Shown piece after piece: positions 1 to 9,129 of a stretch of 31,280 nt of DNA. Location of the stretch: the NCBI GenBank assembly GCA_019424645.1, contig JAHYZB010000025.1:1195-32474 (forward strand). The letters are read 5' to 3'. The notes under the pieces are model-generated. The model saw only the letters and a program-made list of their open reading frames with translations. It had not been told where the DNA came from and searched no databases. Position 1 is the first letter of the stretch, and each line of letters begins with the position of its first letter. A program made the translations under genes and the position numbers. Origin of the DNA: Oxalobacter formigenes. GTDB taxonomy: Bacteria > Pseudomonadota > Gammaproteobacteria > Burkholderiales > Burkholderiaceae_D.

Positions 1-2209
1 TCATAACCGTAAATGTTCCCTTTGGATTTGCCGTCAAACTCGTATTCATATGCAATCCCGGCATATGGCTGGAACCGTCCGGAAATTCTTGCATATTTTG
101 TTCCAAGACGTACCCGGTGGGAATTCGCACTCTCAAAGTGATAAGGATCGCCCAGAACAGTCACATTGTCGCTGTTGACATGTGTCCAGCTGTAACGTGC
201 ATAATTATTGAGCTGATCCTGCTCTGAAATCGCCAGTTTGTATGTGCCGCCAAGATGAGCACCGAGATAGGTACTCGATGTATCGTCATAGGACCCCCGT
301 TGTCCTGCGGCGTAAAGATCCGTATTCAGGTCGGATTTGATGCGCCCGGCACGAACGGCACCATCAATGGAAAATCCATTATTGTAGTCAAGATTCCCCA
401 TTACACCTGCACCGAAATAATGGGCATTCCCGTCGCTTTTGACGGCAGCCAGATTGGTGAAGCTGTTATTGCTGTCGTAGCTGCCTGTTCCAGCTTCGAC
501 AAAAACACCACCGGACAGGTCATTGCCGGTATTTAGCTTTGTACCCCATGACGCACCAGCCATGAGAGTAAAACTGTCGAGACCGAAACCTGAACCGGAT
601 TCATATCGGCTGTGCCCGCCTTGCATGGCGAAAAATCCTTTATTGCCGGCTTTGGCACTGGCGACCATGTTTTCAAGTGCCTGTGAGGCCAGCAAATCAC
701 CTCCCTGTTTCAAAAGAGCCAGTTCAGAGGCACGTCCTGCCAGAAGGGCATGGGATTGCGGATTGACCGTGACGCCTGAAAGTGTGGCGGTCAGTGCAGT
801 CGGTTCGAGATTGATATCCCAGTTATACAGTAATGCAAATCCTTTTGTCCCCTGTGCGGTATTGGTGGCAAGGCTGCTATTGGTGAACGGGGTAGCAGAA
901 CTGATCAGTGTAATAGTCTCACACACTGAAAAGGCATTGCCACCCTGAGCTGAATTGATACTGTTGACAGTGCTGGTTCCACTGAATTCAACATTTGATG
1001 CACTGATCAGGGCATCGCCGTTACCAGCCTGAAAACCGGCGGGCAGGGTGAAATTGAAAAACTGGAAATTACCCAGGCCTGCAAGGGAGAAACGGTTGGA
1101 TGCGTTCAGGGTATTTCCGGTGAAAAAGTCACCTCCGGCAAAAGTGGAGATACCCGGAGCACGGCCCGAGAGACGAGTTTCGGACTCCGTATCCACTCTT
1201 TTAACACCTCCGGTAACGTTCCCGCTTATTGTGCCGCCGGACAAGTTGACCGTATTACCGGTAGCGGAACCGTTCTTGCTTCTGCCTCCGGCAACATTTC
1301 CGTCAATCTGGCCGCCAGAAACGGTTATTGTATTGTTTGTCGCAGAAGCATTAAGGGCGTTGCCAGCATAAATATTTCCATTGATTTGCCCGCCGGATAT
1401 CGTTACGGTATTGTTCATAACCATACCGTTGGCGCTGTAAGCGCCGGAAACACTCCCGTGAATTTCGCCTCCGGCTACCGTTATGCTGTTATTTTCCATA
1501 GTGGCATCATTGCCGTAGCCGCCATATATGTTCCGGGCCTGACCGCCTGTGATGGACACGGTGTTGGATGAGGCAGCAGGCCCGTTGACGTTGTAGCCTC
1601 CTTAAATATCAAAAGCAACGCTGCCGCCTGTCAGCGTCACAGAATTGTTATTTGCCGTGCCATCCATGGTTTTTCCGCCAGACATACTCCCTGCAACCGT
1701 ACCGCCTGTCATTGAAACGATATTGCCGTTTGCCGTACCTGCCACATAGCCTTCGCCTCCCTGCAGGTTCCCCATGATAAAGCCGCCGGTCATCACAACG
1801 GAATTGCTGTTTGCGGTGCCGTCCTCGGTGACGCCTCCGTTAACCCCTCCCATAACCGTACCGCCCGCAATTGTCACGGCGTTATTGGCGGTTTCGCCAT
1901 GTCTGCTGAAACCGCCGAAACACTTTGATTAACAATGCCGTCCTTGAGGACGACGGTATTGCCGCCTACGTCATCTGAGCCTGCGCTGACACCACCAAAA
2001 ACAAAACCCCCTATCGTTTCGCCAGAGGCATCCACTGTCACGGTATTGCCGGTAAACGCATTGGGAAAGAGGCTGGCGGTATTGCCGAAAACAGGATCGG
2101 TGCCAAGCATGCCGCTGTTGGTTCCGTCATAGTGGATATCTTCAGCCAGAACAGGCGCGGCCGGTATGAAAAGAAAGCTTATCAGCAGGGAAAGAAGAGG
2201 TTTTTTCAT
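1..2209 (-). pseudogene. Autotransporter adhesin-like gene, disrupted and cut by window edge
   Basis: Remnant of a type V secretion autotransporter. Reading on minus from ATG 2209, a basic start and hydrophobic stretch ending PAAPVLA looks like a Sec signal peptide. A beta-helix-like passenger of glycine/asparagine-rich repeats follows, then a linker and the start of a C-terminal beta-barrel (tracts such as GFFAMQGG, LMAGASWG, YARYSWTHV) that runs off the left edge. The first frame holds to about 1921, then a one-base shift near 1918-1920 ends it prematurely at 1874. The correct frame resumes and is stopped by TAA at 1602-1604, where neighbouring repeats have a Tyr codon (I-Y-G-G). Below 1602 the same frame stays open for over 530 codons to the edge. 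An upstream start at 2251 (ATG) would give an extended signal region; neither start has a good ribosome site. Two lesions argue for a pseudogene, although sequencing error cannot be excluded. The native passenger role is unknown; adhesion is only a family-level guess. Confidence 0.85.
1165..1925 (-). repeat. Degenerate ~30-residue passenger repeats
   Basis: The disrupted autotransporter encodes about eight to ten tandem degenerate units of roughly 27-32 codons. Each has a core like N-x-V-x-(I/L/M)-(T/S)-G-G followed by a short turn and a second G-G. Examples are the units around NNSVTLTGG, SNTVSITGG, NNTITVSGG and GNTVNLSGG. The phasing resembles rungs of a right-handed beta-helix. The repeats are conserved at protein level but are not close DNA copies. 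Confidence 0.75.
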
Positions 2210-2251
2210 TGCAATCATGTCTTGATGTATCGTGTCGTTAAACATTTTCAT

Positions 2252-2583
2252 TAATCTTTAACATTTCACTATAACGTCGGCCCCCGAAAATTTATTGCCA
2301 TGTGGACAACATTTCAGGCGGAAGGAAAAATTCAGGGTTTTTGTTGGATATGTTCAACATTTATTGATAATTATTTTTCTTTCGGAAATTTAATTAATTG
2401 CTTCATATCCATGTTTTTTATGGTTTTTATCCTGATTACAAGTCTCAATTAGTGGTATTTTTTCAATTGAGACTGTTATTTTTATTTATTTTTACGGGTC
2501 GGCGACCACGGGTTTGACAGAGAGTCACATTGATTGTTAGCCACTTTCTGGAAAGTTGGCACGGATGAAACCTGCAAACGTTT
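2252..2583. other. AT-rich intergenic gap between cls and the autotransporter
   Basis: This stretch has no credible gene; the short open frames in it are low-complexity or antisense to cls. It is strongly AT-rich compared with its flanks and must contain the autotransporter 5' leader. The only clear structure is the inverted repeat at 2441-2474, listed separately. No convincing sigma-70 promoter pair or terminator for cls was found. Confidence 0.6.
2441..2474. repeat. 10-bp perfect inverted repeat
   Basis: Arms AGTCTCAATT (2441-2450) and AATTGAGACT (2465-2474) are perfect inverted complements with a 14-base loop. On plus the right arm is followed by a T-rich tract, but no plus-strand gene lies upstream to terminate. 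On minus no T-run follows. It could be an operator for the autotransporter, a weak structure in its leader, or a decayed terminator. Confidence 0.6.
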
Positions 2584-4050
2584 TCAGAGCAGCGGTGAAA
2601 ATAGTCGTGCCGTCGCTTCGAACAATTTCCTTGGAAATGAGATAAGGCGTGTTTTGGATACGCATTCCGAAGAAAGCAGATCGGTTTCGAATTGTGCAGA
2701 GAGCATGTCAGCCAGTTTGGGGCCATAAGCTGCGATGCAGACTTCAAAATTCAGCCTGAAACTACGGGCATCGAAGTTGGCAGTCCCGATCAGACTATAG
2801 TGATGGTCCACGACGATGGTTTTGGAATGCAGCATACGACCGTCATATTCCCAGATTTTCACGCCGGCACGTATCATTTCGTCGAAATAGGAGCGGGCGG
2901 CAGCCGTGACCAGACGCGAATCGCTCATTTTTGGAACCAGCAGGCGAACATCGATACCTCGTAACGCGGCTGATGTCAGGGCAAAAAGGGTCGCTTCAGT
3001 CGGAACAAAATATGGCGTGGTTAGCCATATCCGTTTTTTTGCACCGTAAATCATGTTCAGGTAGATGCGATGGATGATTTCCCAGTCGTTGTCAGGCCCT
3101 GACGCGACGATCTGGACGGGATAAGGCCCCGACGCCTGCAAGGGGAAGTAAGTCGCTATGTCGGGAATGTAATTCTGTTTTGCGGCATAAACCCAGTCTT
3201 CCAGAAAAACCATCTGCAGCCAGTGGACGGCGTTCCCGGTCATTTCAAGGTGTGTGTCATGGTAGGCATTTTCATGGACACGTTCGTCTTCCTGATCGGT
3301 GATGTTAAGTCCTCCCGTAAATCCGACGAGCCCGTCACATATGACAATCTTGCGGTGAGTCCGTAAATTGACGAGAGGCTTCATCAACTGGGAGATATGC
3401 GGTTTGTGAAAGAAGGCGAATTCGACTCCGGCTTGTGTCAGAGGGAAAATGAACGCTTTTTTCAAAAGTGATGAACCGATACCATCGACCAGGAGACGCA
3501 CCTTGACGCCTTCCCTTGCTTTTGCGATGAGCAGATCGCGCAGCGTCATGCCGATTTCGTCAGGATCATATATGTAATATTCCAGGTGAATGTGATGTGT
3601 GGCATTCGCAACAGCTTCCAGAATGGCCGTGAAGGTCTGTTCACCATCGACGAGCAGGCGGAGCGTCCTGGCTGTCGTCAGGGGAAAGCCTGTCGTCGTG
3701 CGGATCATGTTCGACAGTTGCATCAACTCGGTTGAATGCGTGCTGGTTGCCAGTATGTGATTGCGCACCTTTAACAGGTTGGAATGTTCTTTCAGGGTCG
3801 TTTTTGAAAGCAGGCGCCTGAATTGCTGGCGTTTGAGTTTTTGCGGCCCGAAAAAATGGTAAATGATGAAGCCGCCATAAGGGATGAAAGCCAGTGCCAG
3901 GATCCAGGAGAGCGTCGAGACAGGTGCTCTCTTCTGGAGAATGATCCAGATGGAAAGGCAAATGATGTAAGCCAGCCACGCCAGTCCCACCCATTTCAGG
4001 AAAGAATGTGCTGTCGATGAAAAACCAAACAGTTCAATGTAAGGAAACAT
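2584..4050 (-). CDS. cls: Cardiolipin synthase (phospholipase D family)
   Basis: Predicted inner-membrane cardiolipin synthase, which joins phosphatidyl groups to make cardiolipin. The 488-residue length fits the bacterial Cls family. Two hydrophobic segments lie at about residues 15-38 and 45-66. They are followed by two PLD domains, each with a complete HxKxxxxD motif: HRKIVICD near residue 231 followed by GFTGGLNITD, and HSKTIVVD near residue 405 followed by IGTANFDARS. Both catalytic motifs are intact, so an active enzyme is expected. The gene is divergent from the uvrD-family gene, with about 200 bases between the starts. ATG 4050 is used; the ribosome site is weak. Whether it corresponds to ClsA or another paralogue cannot be decided from sequence alone, although the two N-terminal membrane segments favour the ClsA type. 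Confidence 0.93.
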   Translation of the reverse strand: MFPYIELFGFSSTAHSFLKWVGLAWLAYIICLSIWIILQKRAPVSTLSWILALAFIPYGGFIIYHFFGPQKLKRQQFRRLLSKTTLKEHSNLLKVRNHILATSTHSTELMQLSNMIRTTTGFPLTTARTLRLLVDGEQTFTAILEAVANATHHIHLEYYIYDPDEIGMTLRDLLIAKAREGVKVRLLVDGIGSSLLKKAFIFPLTQAGVEFAFFHKPHISQLMKPLVNLRTHRKIVICDGLVGFTGGLNITDQEDERVHENAYHDTHLEMTGNAVHWLQMVFLEDWVYAAKQNYIPDIATYFPLQASGPYPVQIVASGPDNDWEIIHRIYLNMIYGAKKRIWLTTPYFVPTEATLFALTSAALRGIDVRLLVPKMSDSRLVTAAARSYFDEMIRAGVKIWEYDGRMLHSKTIVVDHHYSLIGTANFDARSFRLNFEVCIAAYGPKLADMLSAQFETDLLSSECVSKTRLISFPRKLFEATARLFSPLL

Positions 4051-4252
4051 GGTTCAGATTCAGGCAGGGCATCAGGGTTAGTTTGCCAACCGGGCACGGC
4101 AACTTGCGTAAACAGTATCATACTTCCTGAGATCGCAAATCGATAAATGGACTTTACCTGTCATGATATTTCAGGATTTCCAAACCTGTTTTGCGTATTG
4201 TTGAAATGAAATGACCAAGCAATCATCGTACATTTACGGGATAATATCGTTT

Positions 4253-6526
4253 ATGGATACCATTCTTGACAATCTCAATCCCGAGCAGCTCGCTGCCGTT
4301 ACATTACCTTCACAATCTGCATTGATTCTGGCTGGTGCCGGTTCGGGCAAGACGCGTGTTCTGACGACCCGTATTGCATGGCTATTGAAAACAGGGCAAG
4401 TATCGACTTCCGGTATTATGGCTGTGACGTTTACGAACAAGGCAGCAAAGGAAATGTTGTCGCGTCTTTCTGTCATGTTTCCGGTCAATGCGCGAGGGAT
4501 GTGGATCGGGACGTTCCACGGTTTGTGTAACCGGCTTTTGAGAACTCATTATCAGGATGCCGCTCTGCCGCAATCCTTCAATATTCTGGATTCGCAGGAT
4601 CAGTTATCGACCGTCAAACGTCTTTTGAAGACGAACAACATAGACGATGACAAATACCCTCCCCGCAATCTGGTTTATTTCATCAATCATGCGAAAGAAA
4701 GCGGCCATCGGGCATCGCATGTCGAGCCGCAGGATGACTATGAGCGCAAGATGGTCGAGCTGTACAGCCTCTATGAAGACCAGTGCCAGCGGGAAGGTGT
4801 TGTCGATTTTGCCGAACTACTCCTGAGAAGTTACGAGCTTTTAGAACGGAACCAGACTTTGCGGGAACATTATCAGGACCGTTTTCGGCATATTCTCGTA
4901 GACGAGTTTCAGGATACGAATAATTTGCAATACAAATGGCTGAAACTGCTGGCAGGGAATAATTCATCCATTTTTGCCGTGGGTGACGATGATCAGAGCA
5001 TTTACGCTTTCCGGGGGGCCAATGTCGGCAATATGCTGTCCTTCCAGCAGGAGTTCAATGTCCAGAATCTGATCAGGCTGGAACAGAATTACCGTTCTCA
5101 TGGCAATATCCTGGAAGCGGCAAACACCCTGATTGCACACAACCGGAACCGTCTGGGCAAGAACCTGCATACCGATGCCGGTGAAGGGGAACCGATCCGT
5201 ATTTGTGAAGCACCGTCCGATCTGAACGAAGTGCAATGGATTCTGGAGGAGGTCAATCATCTGGTACGCGAAGGGACGGAGAGAAAGGAAATTGCTGTCC
5301 TTTATCGTTCCAATGCACAATCCCGTGTGATCGAACACGGATTGTTCAGTGCAGGGATTCCTTACCGGGTTTATGGCGGTCTCCGGTTTTTCGAACGGGC
5401 CGAAATCAAGCATGCCATCGCTTACTTGCAACTGATCGACAATCCTGCCAATAACGCAGCGTTCCTGAGAGTCGTCAATTTTCCGGCGCGTGGCATCGGT
5501 GCCCGGACAATCGAAAACCTTCAGGAAATGGCACGGATGCATGACATTTCGCTTTTTGAAGCTATTCCCTATGTCTCTGGCAAGGGGGGTACGGCACTGG
5601 GGTCTTTCATACGGCTGATCCAGAATATCCGTGCAGAGGTGCAGCCGATGAATTTGCCGACACTTATCCAGACGGTACTTGAAAAAAGCGGCCTGTTGAT
5701 GCAATACCAGACGGAAAAGGAAGGTGCTGACAGACTCGAGAACCTCGAGCAGCTTGTATCGGCAGCCATGCTGTTCCTGTCTGAAGAGGGATTCTCGCAG
5801 GAAGCTCCGGCATTGATGACCGAAACGGTTACCCCTGCCGGAGAGAAGTCGATGTTGACCGTCGATGAAGTCATGGACGCGGATGTGCCGCTTTCCATGA
5901 TCATGTCACCCTTGTCGGCATTCTTGACGCACGCTTCGCTGGAAGCGGGAGAGAATCAGGCGCAGGAAGGACAGGATGCGCTGCAACTGATGACAGTTCA
6001 TTCCGCCAAGGGACTGGAATTCGACGCCGTTTTCATTACCGGTCTGGAAGAAGGACTTTTCCCGCATGAAAACAGTGCCAGGGAAGACGGCGGTCTTGAA
6101 GAAGAGCGGCGGCTGATGTATGTCGCGATTACCCGTGCACGAAAACGACTCTATCTGAGCTATGCGCAGACCCGCATGTTGCATGGACACATGCGTTATA
6201 ACGTCTCGTCACGCTTCGTCGCCGAATTGCCGGACAAGACCATGAAATGGCTGACACCGAAAAAACAGTCTTCATACCCTAATTCCCGCCATGAACCGAC
6301 GGCACGCTTTGGCCAGTCAGCTGTGCCTCAAATGCAGGCGCCAGCTTCTTTTCACAAAAACAGTGAATGGCGGATCGGTGAAACCGTTTTTCACAAGAAA
6401 TTCGGTGAAGGTGTGATTGTCGGTCTTGAAGGGCAGGGAACGAATATCCGTGCGAATATCAATTTCGGAAGGCACGGGATGAAACTGCTTGACCTATCTA
6501 TCGCCAAGCTGGAACATGCCTCGTAA
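4253..6526 (+). CDS. uvrD: UvrD/Rep-family 3'-5' DNA helicase
   Basis: Superfamily 1A ATP-dependent DNA helicase, probably acting in nucleotide excision and mismatch repair and in clearing replication blocks. The motifs are in order: Walker A AGAGSGKT near residue 30, DEFQDT near 216, GDDDQSIYAFRGA near 243, LMTVHSAKGLEF near 578 and YVAITRARKRLYL near 620. The C-terminus (HKKFGEGVIVGLEGQG) is the small Tudor-like domain seen in UvrD/PcrA, which binds RNA polymerase in characterised members. The start at 4253 gives MDTILDNLNPEQ, the usual family beginning; an in-frame ATG at 4211 would add 14 residues with no better ribosome site. The gene ends only four bases before the convergent rfaE1 stop. 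Rep versus UvrD naming is uncertain, but the C-terminal domain favours UvrD. Confidence 0.93.
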   Translation: MDTILDNLNPEQLAAVTLPSQSALILAGAGSGKTRVLTTRIAWLLKTGQVSTSGIMAVTFTNKAAKEMLSRLSVMFPVNARGMWIGTFHGLCNRLLRTHYQDAALPQSFNILDSQDQLSTVKRLLKTNNIDDDKYPPRNLVYFINHAKESGHRASHVEPQDDYERKMVELYSLYEDQCQREGVVDFAELLLRSYELLERNQTLREHYQDRFRHILVDEFQDTNNLQYKWLKLLAGNNSSIFAVGDDDQSIYAFRGANVGNMLSFQQEFNVQNLIRLEQNYRSHGNILEAANTLIAHNRNRLGKNLHTDAGEGEPIRICEAPSDLNEVQWILEEVNHLVREGTERKEIAVLYRSNAQSRVIEHGLFSAGIPYRVYGGLRFFERAEIKHAIAYLQLIDNPANNAAFLRVVNFPARGIGARTIENLQEMARMHDISLFEAIPYVSGKGGTALGSFIRLIQNIRAEVQPMNLPTLIQTVLEKSGLLMQYQTEKEGADRLENLEQLVSAAMLFLSEEGFSQEAPALMTETVTPAGEKSMLTVDEVMDADVPLSMIMSPLSAFLTHASLEAGENQAQEGQDALQLMTVHSAKGLEFDAVFITGLEEGLFPHENSAREDGGLEEERRLMYVAITRARKRLYLSYAQTRMLHGHMRYNVSSRFVAELPDKTMKWLTPKKQSSYPNSRHEPTARFGQSAVPQMQAPASFHKNSEWRIGETVFHKKFGEGVIVGLEGQGTNIRANINFGRHGMKLLDLSIAKLEHAS

Positions 6527-6530
6527 TTGT

Positions 6531-7466
6531 TCAGCTGAATAGTTCTTCTGGGGAAACCGTGGCGGTGCCAAGTTTTCCAACGACGATGCCACCGGCACGG
6601 TTGGCGATGTCGACGGCTTCGGCGACGGTTTTGCCGTTACCCAGCATGGTTGCCAGAGTGGCGATAACGGTATCGCCTGCACCTGAAACGTCGAAAACCT
6701 CACGGGCGACGGTTGGAATATGGATGACTTCGTTTCTGCCGAACAGGGACATGCCTTCTTCTGATCGGGTCAACAGCAAGTAATCCAGCTGGAGTGATTC
6801 TCTCAGCTTCTGCGCTTTTTCTGTCAGGTCAGTTTCATTTTTCCAGCCGCCCACAACCTGACGGAGTTCCGATTTATTGGGGGTCAATATGGTTGCTCCG
6901 GTATAAATCGTGAAGTCTTCACCCTTCGGATCCACCAGTGTGGTTTTGCCGGCCTGTTTCGCTTCGGCAATCATGGAAGAGATATTCGACAGAGCTCCCT
7001 TGCCGTAGTCGGAAAAGACGATGATATCGTGTGAATCCAGAAGCGTCCGGTATTGAACCTGTTTGTTGTCCAGCACTTCCTGAGTCGGTTTTTTTTCAAA
7101 GTCCAGTCGCAACAGTTGTTGCTGGCGTCCGATCACCCGTAATTTGACGGTGGTTGATATATTGGGGTCGACATGGAGGAAGGGGGTGATACCGCCTTCA
7201 TTCAACATATTCTCGACAGTCCGGCCAGCCTCATCCCTGCCGACAATACCTAAAATACTGCATCCGGCTCCAAGTGCCGATACGTTTCTGGCAACGTTGG
7301 CGGCACCTCCAAGCCGTTCCTCACTCTTTTCGATCAGGACAACAGGAACTGGTGCTTCCGGAGATATCCTGTTGACTTCACCGAACCAGTAACGGTCAAG
7401 CATGATGTCGCCGACAATCAGAATCAGGGGAGTGAGGTTTTGTTTATCCATGACAGCTTCGGGCAT
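6531..7466 (-). CDS. rfaE1: D-glycero-beta-D-manno-heptose-7-phosphate kinase
   Basis: PfkB/ribokinase-family kinase that phosphorylates heptose 7-phosphate to the 1,7-bisphosphate in ADP-heptose synthesis for the lipopolysaccharide inner core. Visible family motifs are GDIMLDRYWFGEV near the N-terminus, the ERLGGAANVARN glycine-rich segment near residue 50, and the catalytic VSGAGDTVIA near residue 260. At 311 residues it is the kinase half only. The adenylyltransferase half fused in E. coli HldE is absent, as in betaproteobacteria that split RfaE1 and RfaE2. It lies 19 bases downstream of lapB, suggesting an operon. ATG 7451 is an alternative start five codons in. Confidence 0.93.
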   Translation of the reverse strand: MPEAVMDKQNLTPLILIVGDIMLDRYWFGEVNRISPEAPVPVVLIEKSEERLGGAANVARNVSALGAGCSILGIVGRDEAGRTVENMLNEGGITPFLHVDPNISTTVKLRVIGRQQQLLRLDFEKKPTQEVLDNKQVQYRTLLDSHDIIVFSDYGKGALSNISSMIAEAKQAGKTTLVDPKGEDFTIYTGATILTPNKSELRQVVGGWKNETDLTEKAQKLRESLQLDYLLLTRSEEGMSLFGRNEVIHIPTVAREVFDVSGAGDTVIATLATMLGNGKTVAEAVDIANRAGGIVVGKLGTATVSPEELFS

Positions 7467-7485
7467 TCAGTGAAAGGTGATGAAA

Positions 7486-8661
7486 TCAGGCCGATATTTT
7501 CAGTTCTTCCGTTCTTCGTGGCGGATAGGTTTCCCATTGGTGGCAACCCGGACATTGCCAGTAGAACTGACGTGCCTCGAAACCGCAATGGTCGCACTTG
7601 TAACGGGACAGTTTCGACGCATAACGCTGGACAAGATTACGGACGAATGAGAGATCCTGCCTGATTTCAGGAGGAACGACCAGTAACTGGGCCTCGAGCA
7701 GCTTGTCCAGGCCAAGCAGTGTCGGCGTTCTTCTCAGTTCGTCATGCACCAGTGTATTGGCGGCCTCGATACCGTCTTCTTTCAATACGGCCTGAAAGAC
7801 GACTTCGAGCAGATCGATGGAAGCGGCTTCAGCCAGATAGGATTTCAGAAGGCTGATGCCTTCCTGTGGGCGACCGACTGCCTGATAACCATCCATCAGT
7901 CGTTGTGCAACAAGCACCGTATGTGAAATGCTTTGCTTTTCAACACGGCGCCAGATATTCAGTGCTTCTTCGATATTTCCCATCGCCAGCTGGGCGTCAC
8001 CCGCAAGAATAGTTGCGCGGGCACTCATTCTGTCTGTTGCCAGCGCAGTTTCGAGCAAGGGAATCGCTTTTTCCGGATGACGGTTGACCAGTTCATCTTC
8101 AGCCAGTTCACAATAAAACTGGGCAATCTGTTTGTTACGGTTACCTGTACCCGAATTCTGGAGCGCTTCGGCTGCTTCGATTGCCTGCTGCCATTCTTTT
8201 TCCCGCTGGAAAATTTCCAGCAGGGCCCGTCGTGCCTGTATGGAATAAGGGGTTTCCGTCAGTTTCTGGAAAACTTCTTCGGCACGGTCTAAAAGACCGG
8301 CTTTCAAAAAATCCTGACCCAGTTCGTATTGGGCCTGCATTTGCTGTTCGGCAGGCAAATCGGGGCGGAGCAGAAGATTCTGGTGCATGCGGATAGCGCG
8401 TTCGGTTTCACCGCGGCGGCGGAAGAGGTTGCCAAGTGCAAAATGCAGATCGGCTGTCTCGGGATCGAGTTTGACGATTTCGATAAAAGCGTCGATAGCC
8501 TTGTCCGGCTGTTCATTCAGCAGGAAATTCAGTCCCTTGAAGTAACCCTTGGGCAGGCTGCGCGATTCAGACAGCAACTGCTTGATGTCGATACGTGCCG
8601 CTATCCAGCCTAAACCGAAAAATATCGGAATGGAGAGCAGCCACCAGATTTCAAATTCCAT
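7486..8661 (-). CDS. lapB: Lipopolysaccharide assembly protein LapB
   Basis: LapB (YciM) is an inner-membrane-anchored TPR protein. In E. coli it adjusts lipopolysaccharide synthesis by presenting LpxC to FtsH. Here an N-terminal membrane helix (about residues 5-20, WWLLSIPIFFGLGWIAA) is followed by tandem TPR helices. The C-terminal rubredoxin-like metal site has two CxxC pairs, CDHCG near residue 354 and CPGCH near residue 372. The length of 391 residues matches the family. It follows lapA after 28 bases and precedes rfaE1, grouping LPS regulation with heptose synthesis. The start ATG 8661 has no clear Shine-Dalgarno sequence. Confidence 0.93.
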   Translation of the reverse strand: MEFEIWWLLSIPIFFGLGWIAARIDIKQLLSESRSLPKGYFKGLNFLLNEQPDKAIDAFIEIVKLDPETADLHFALGNLFRRRGETERAIRMHQNLLLRPDLPAEQQMQAQYELGQDFLKAGLLDRAEEVFQKLTETPYSIQARRALLEIFQREKEWQQAIEAAEALQNSGTGNRNKQIAQFYCELAEDELVNRHPEKAIPLLETALATDRMSARATILAGDAQLAMGNIEEALNIWRRVEKQSISHTVLVAQRLMDGYQAVGRPQEGISLLKSYLAEAASIDLLEVVFQAVLKEDGIEAANTLVHDELRRTPTLLGLDKLLEAQLLVVPPEIRQDLSFVRNLVQRYASKLSRYKCDHCGFEARQFYWQCPGCHQWETYPPRRTEELKISA

Positions 8662-8689
8662 ACGTTTTCAATATCAATATTAAACTGCT

Positions 8690-9001
8690 TTAAGAAGGTA
8701 TCCCGTCTCCCGGAGCAGGAGCCGGTTCTTCTTTCTTTTCGGCACTTTCCTGCTGCACGGATTCCTTACTGTTTTTTCTGAATCGGGCGAGTTCCCGGCG
8801 CTGTCTGAATATCATCGGCGTCATCGCCAGAAGTCCGAGTATGCAACCGGCAATGAAAAAGCACAGAACGACCAGTACCAGAGGGCCACGCAGTTCATAT
8901 CCCCAGAAAAAGTACAGGGTCGTTTCCTGCGTGTTTTTCAGGGCCAGGCCGAAAAAGAAAATAAAAAAAACTATCGCTATTATACGAGACAACCACTTCA
9001 T
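8690..9001 (-). CDS. lapA: Lipopolysaccharide assembly protein LapA (DUF1049)
   Basis: Small inner-membrane protein, partner of LapB. Two hydrophobic helices are evident, about residues 4-22 (IIAIVFFIFFFGLALKN) and 40-64 (LVLVVLCFFIAGCILGLLAM). The basic, charged C-terminal tail is rich in Arg/Lys then Glu/Pro. At 103 residues the size fits LapA. The start ATG 9001 is supported by AAGGA about seven bases upstream. It sits directly before lapB, and a strong terminator separates it from ihfB, so lapA probably has its own promoter or depends on read-through. Confidence 0.88.
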   Translation of the reverse strand: MKWLSRIIAIVFFIFFFGLALKNTQETTLYFFWGYELRGPLVLVVLCFFIAGCILGLLAMTPMIFRQRRELARFRKNSKESVQQESAEKKEEPAPAPGDGIPS

Positions 9002-9069
9002 GATTCAGTCCTTTTCCCGGGTGAATATGAATCGCCGTCTATCACGGCGGCAAGACATGATTGTACGTG

Positions 9070-9098
9070 AAAAAGGGCATCCGAAGATGCCCTTTTTT
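9070..9098 (-). terminator. Rho-independent terminator after ihfB (UUCG tetraloop)
   Basis: A perfect 12-bp stem (arms 9070-9081 and 9086-9097) closes a 4-base loop. On minus it reads ATC-TTCG-GAT, the very stable cUUCGg tetraloop, and it ends in a run of T. It lies about 30 bases downstream of the ihfB stop. Confidence 0.92.
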
Positions 9099-9129
9099 GA
9101 CTCTGTAAACGATTTGATCAAACTGAAAA

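Noticed and set aside
255..1571. Several short plus-strand open frames over the autotransporter
   Set aside because: They are antisense to the continuous minus-strand barrel and passenger frame and have low-complexity translations.
1914..1924. Frameshift site considered as a phase-variation tract
   Set aside because: The homopolymer is only three bases and a second independent stop exists, so reversible switching is unlikely.
1165..1925. Tandem repeats considered as a CRISPR array
   Set aside because: The units are degenerate and in frame with a coding passenger, without identical repeats or unique spacers.
4964..5704. A 246-codon open frame on minus inside the helicase gene
   Set aside because: Antisense shadow of a complete UvrD-family coding region.
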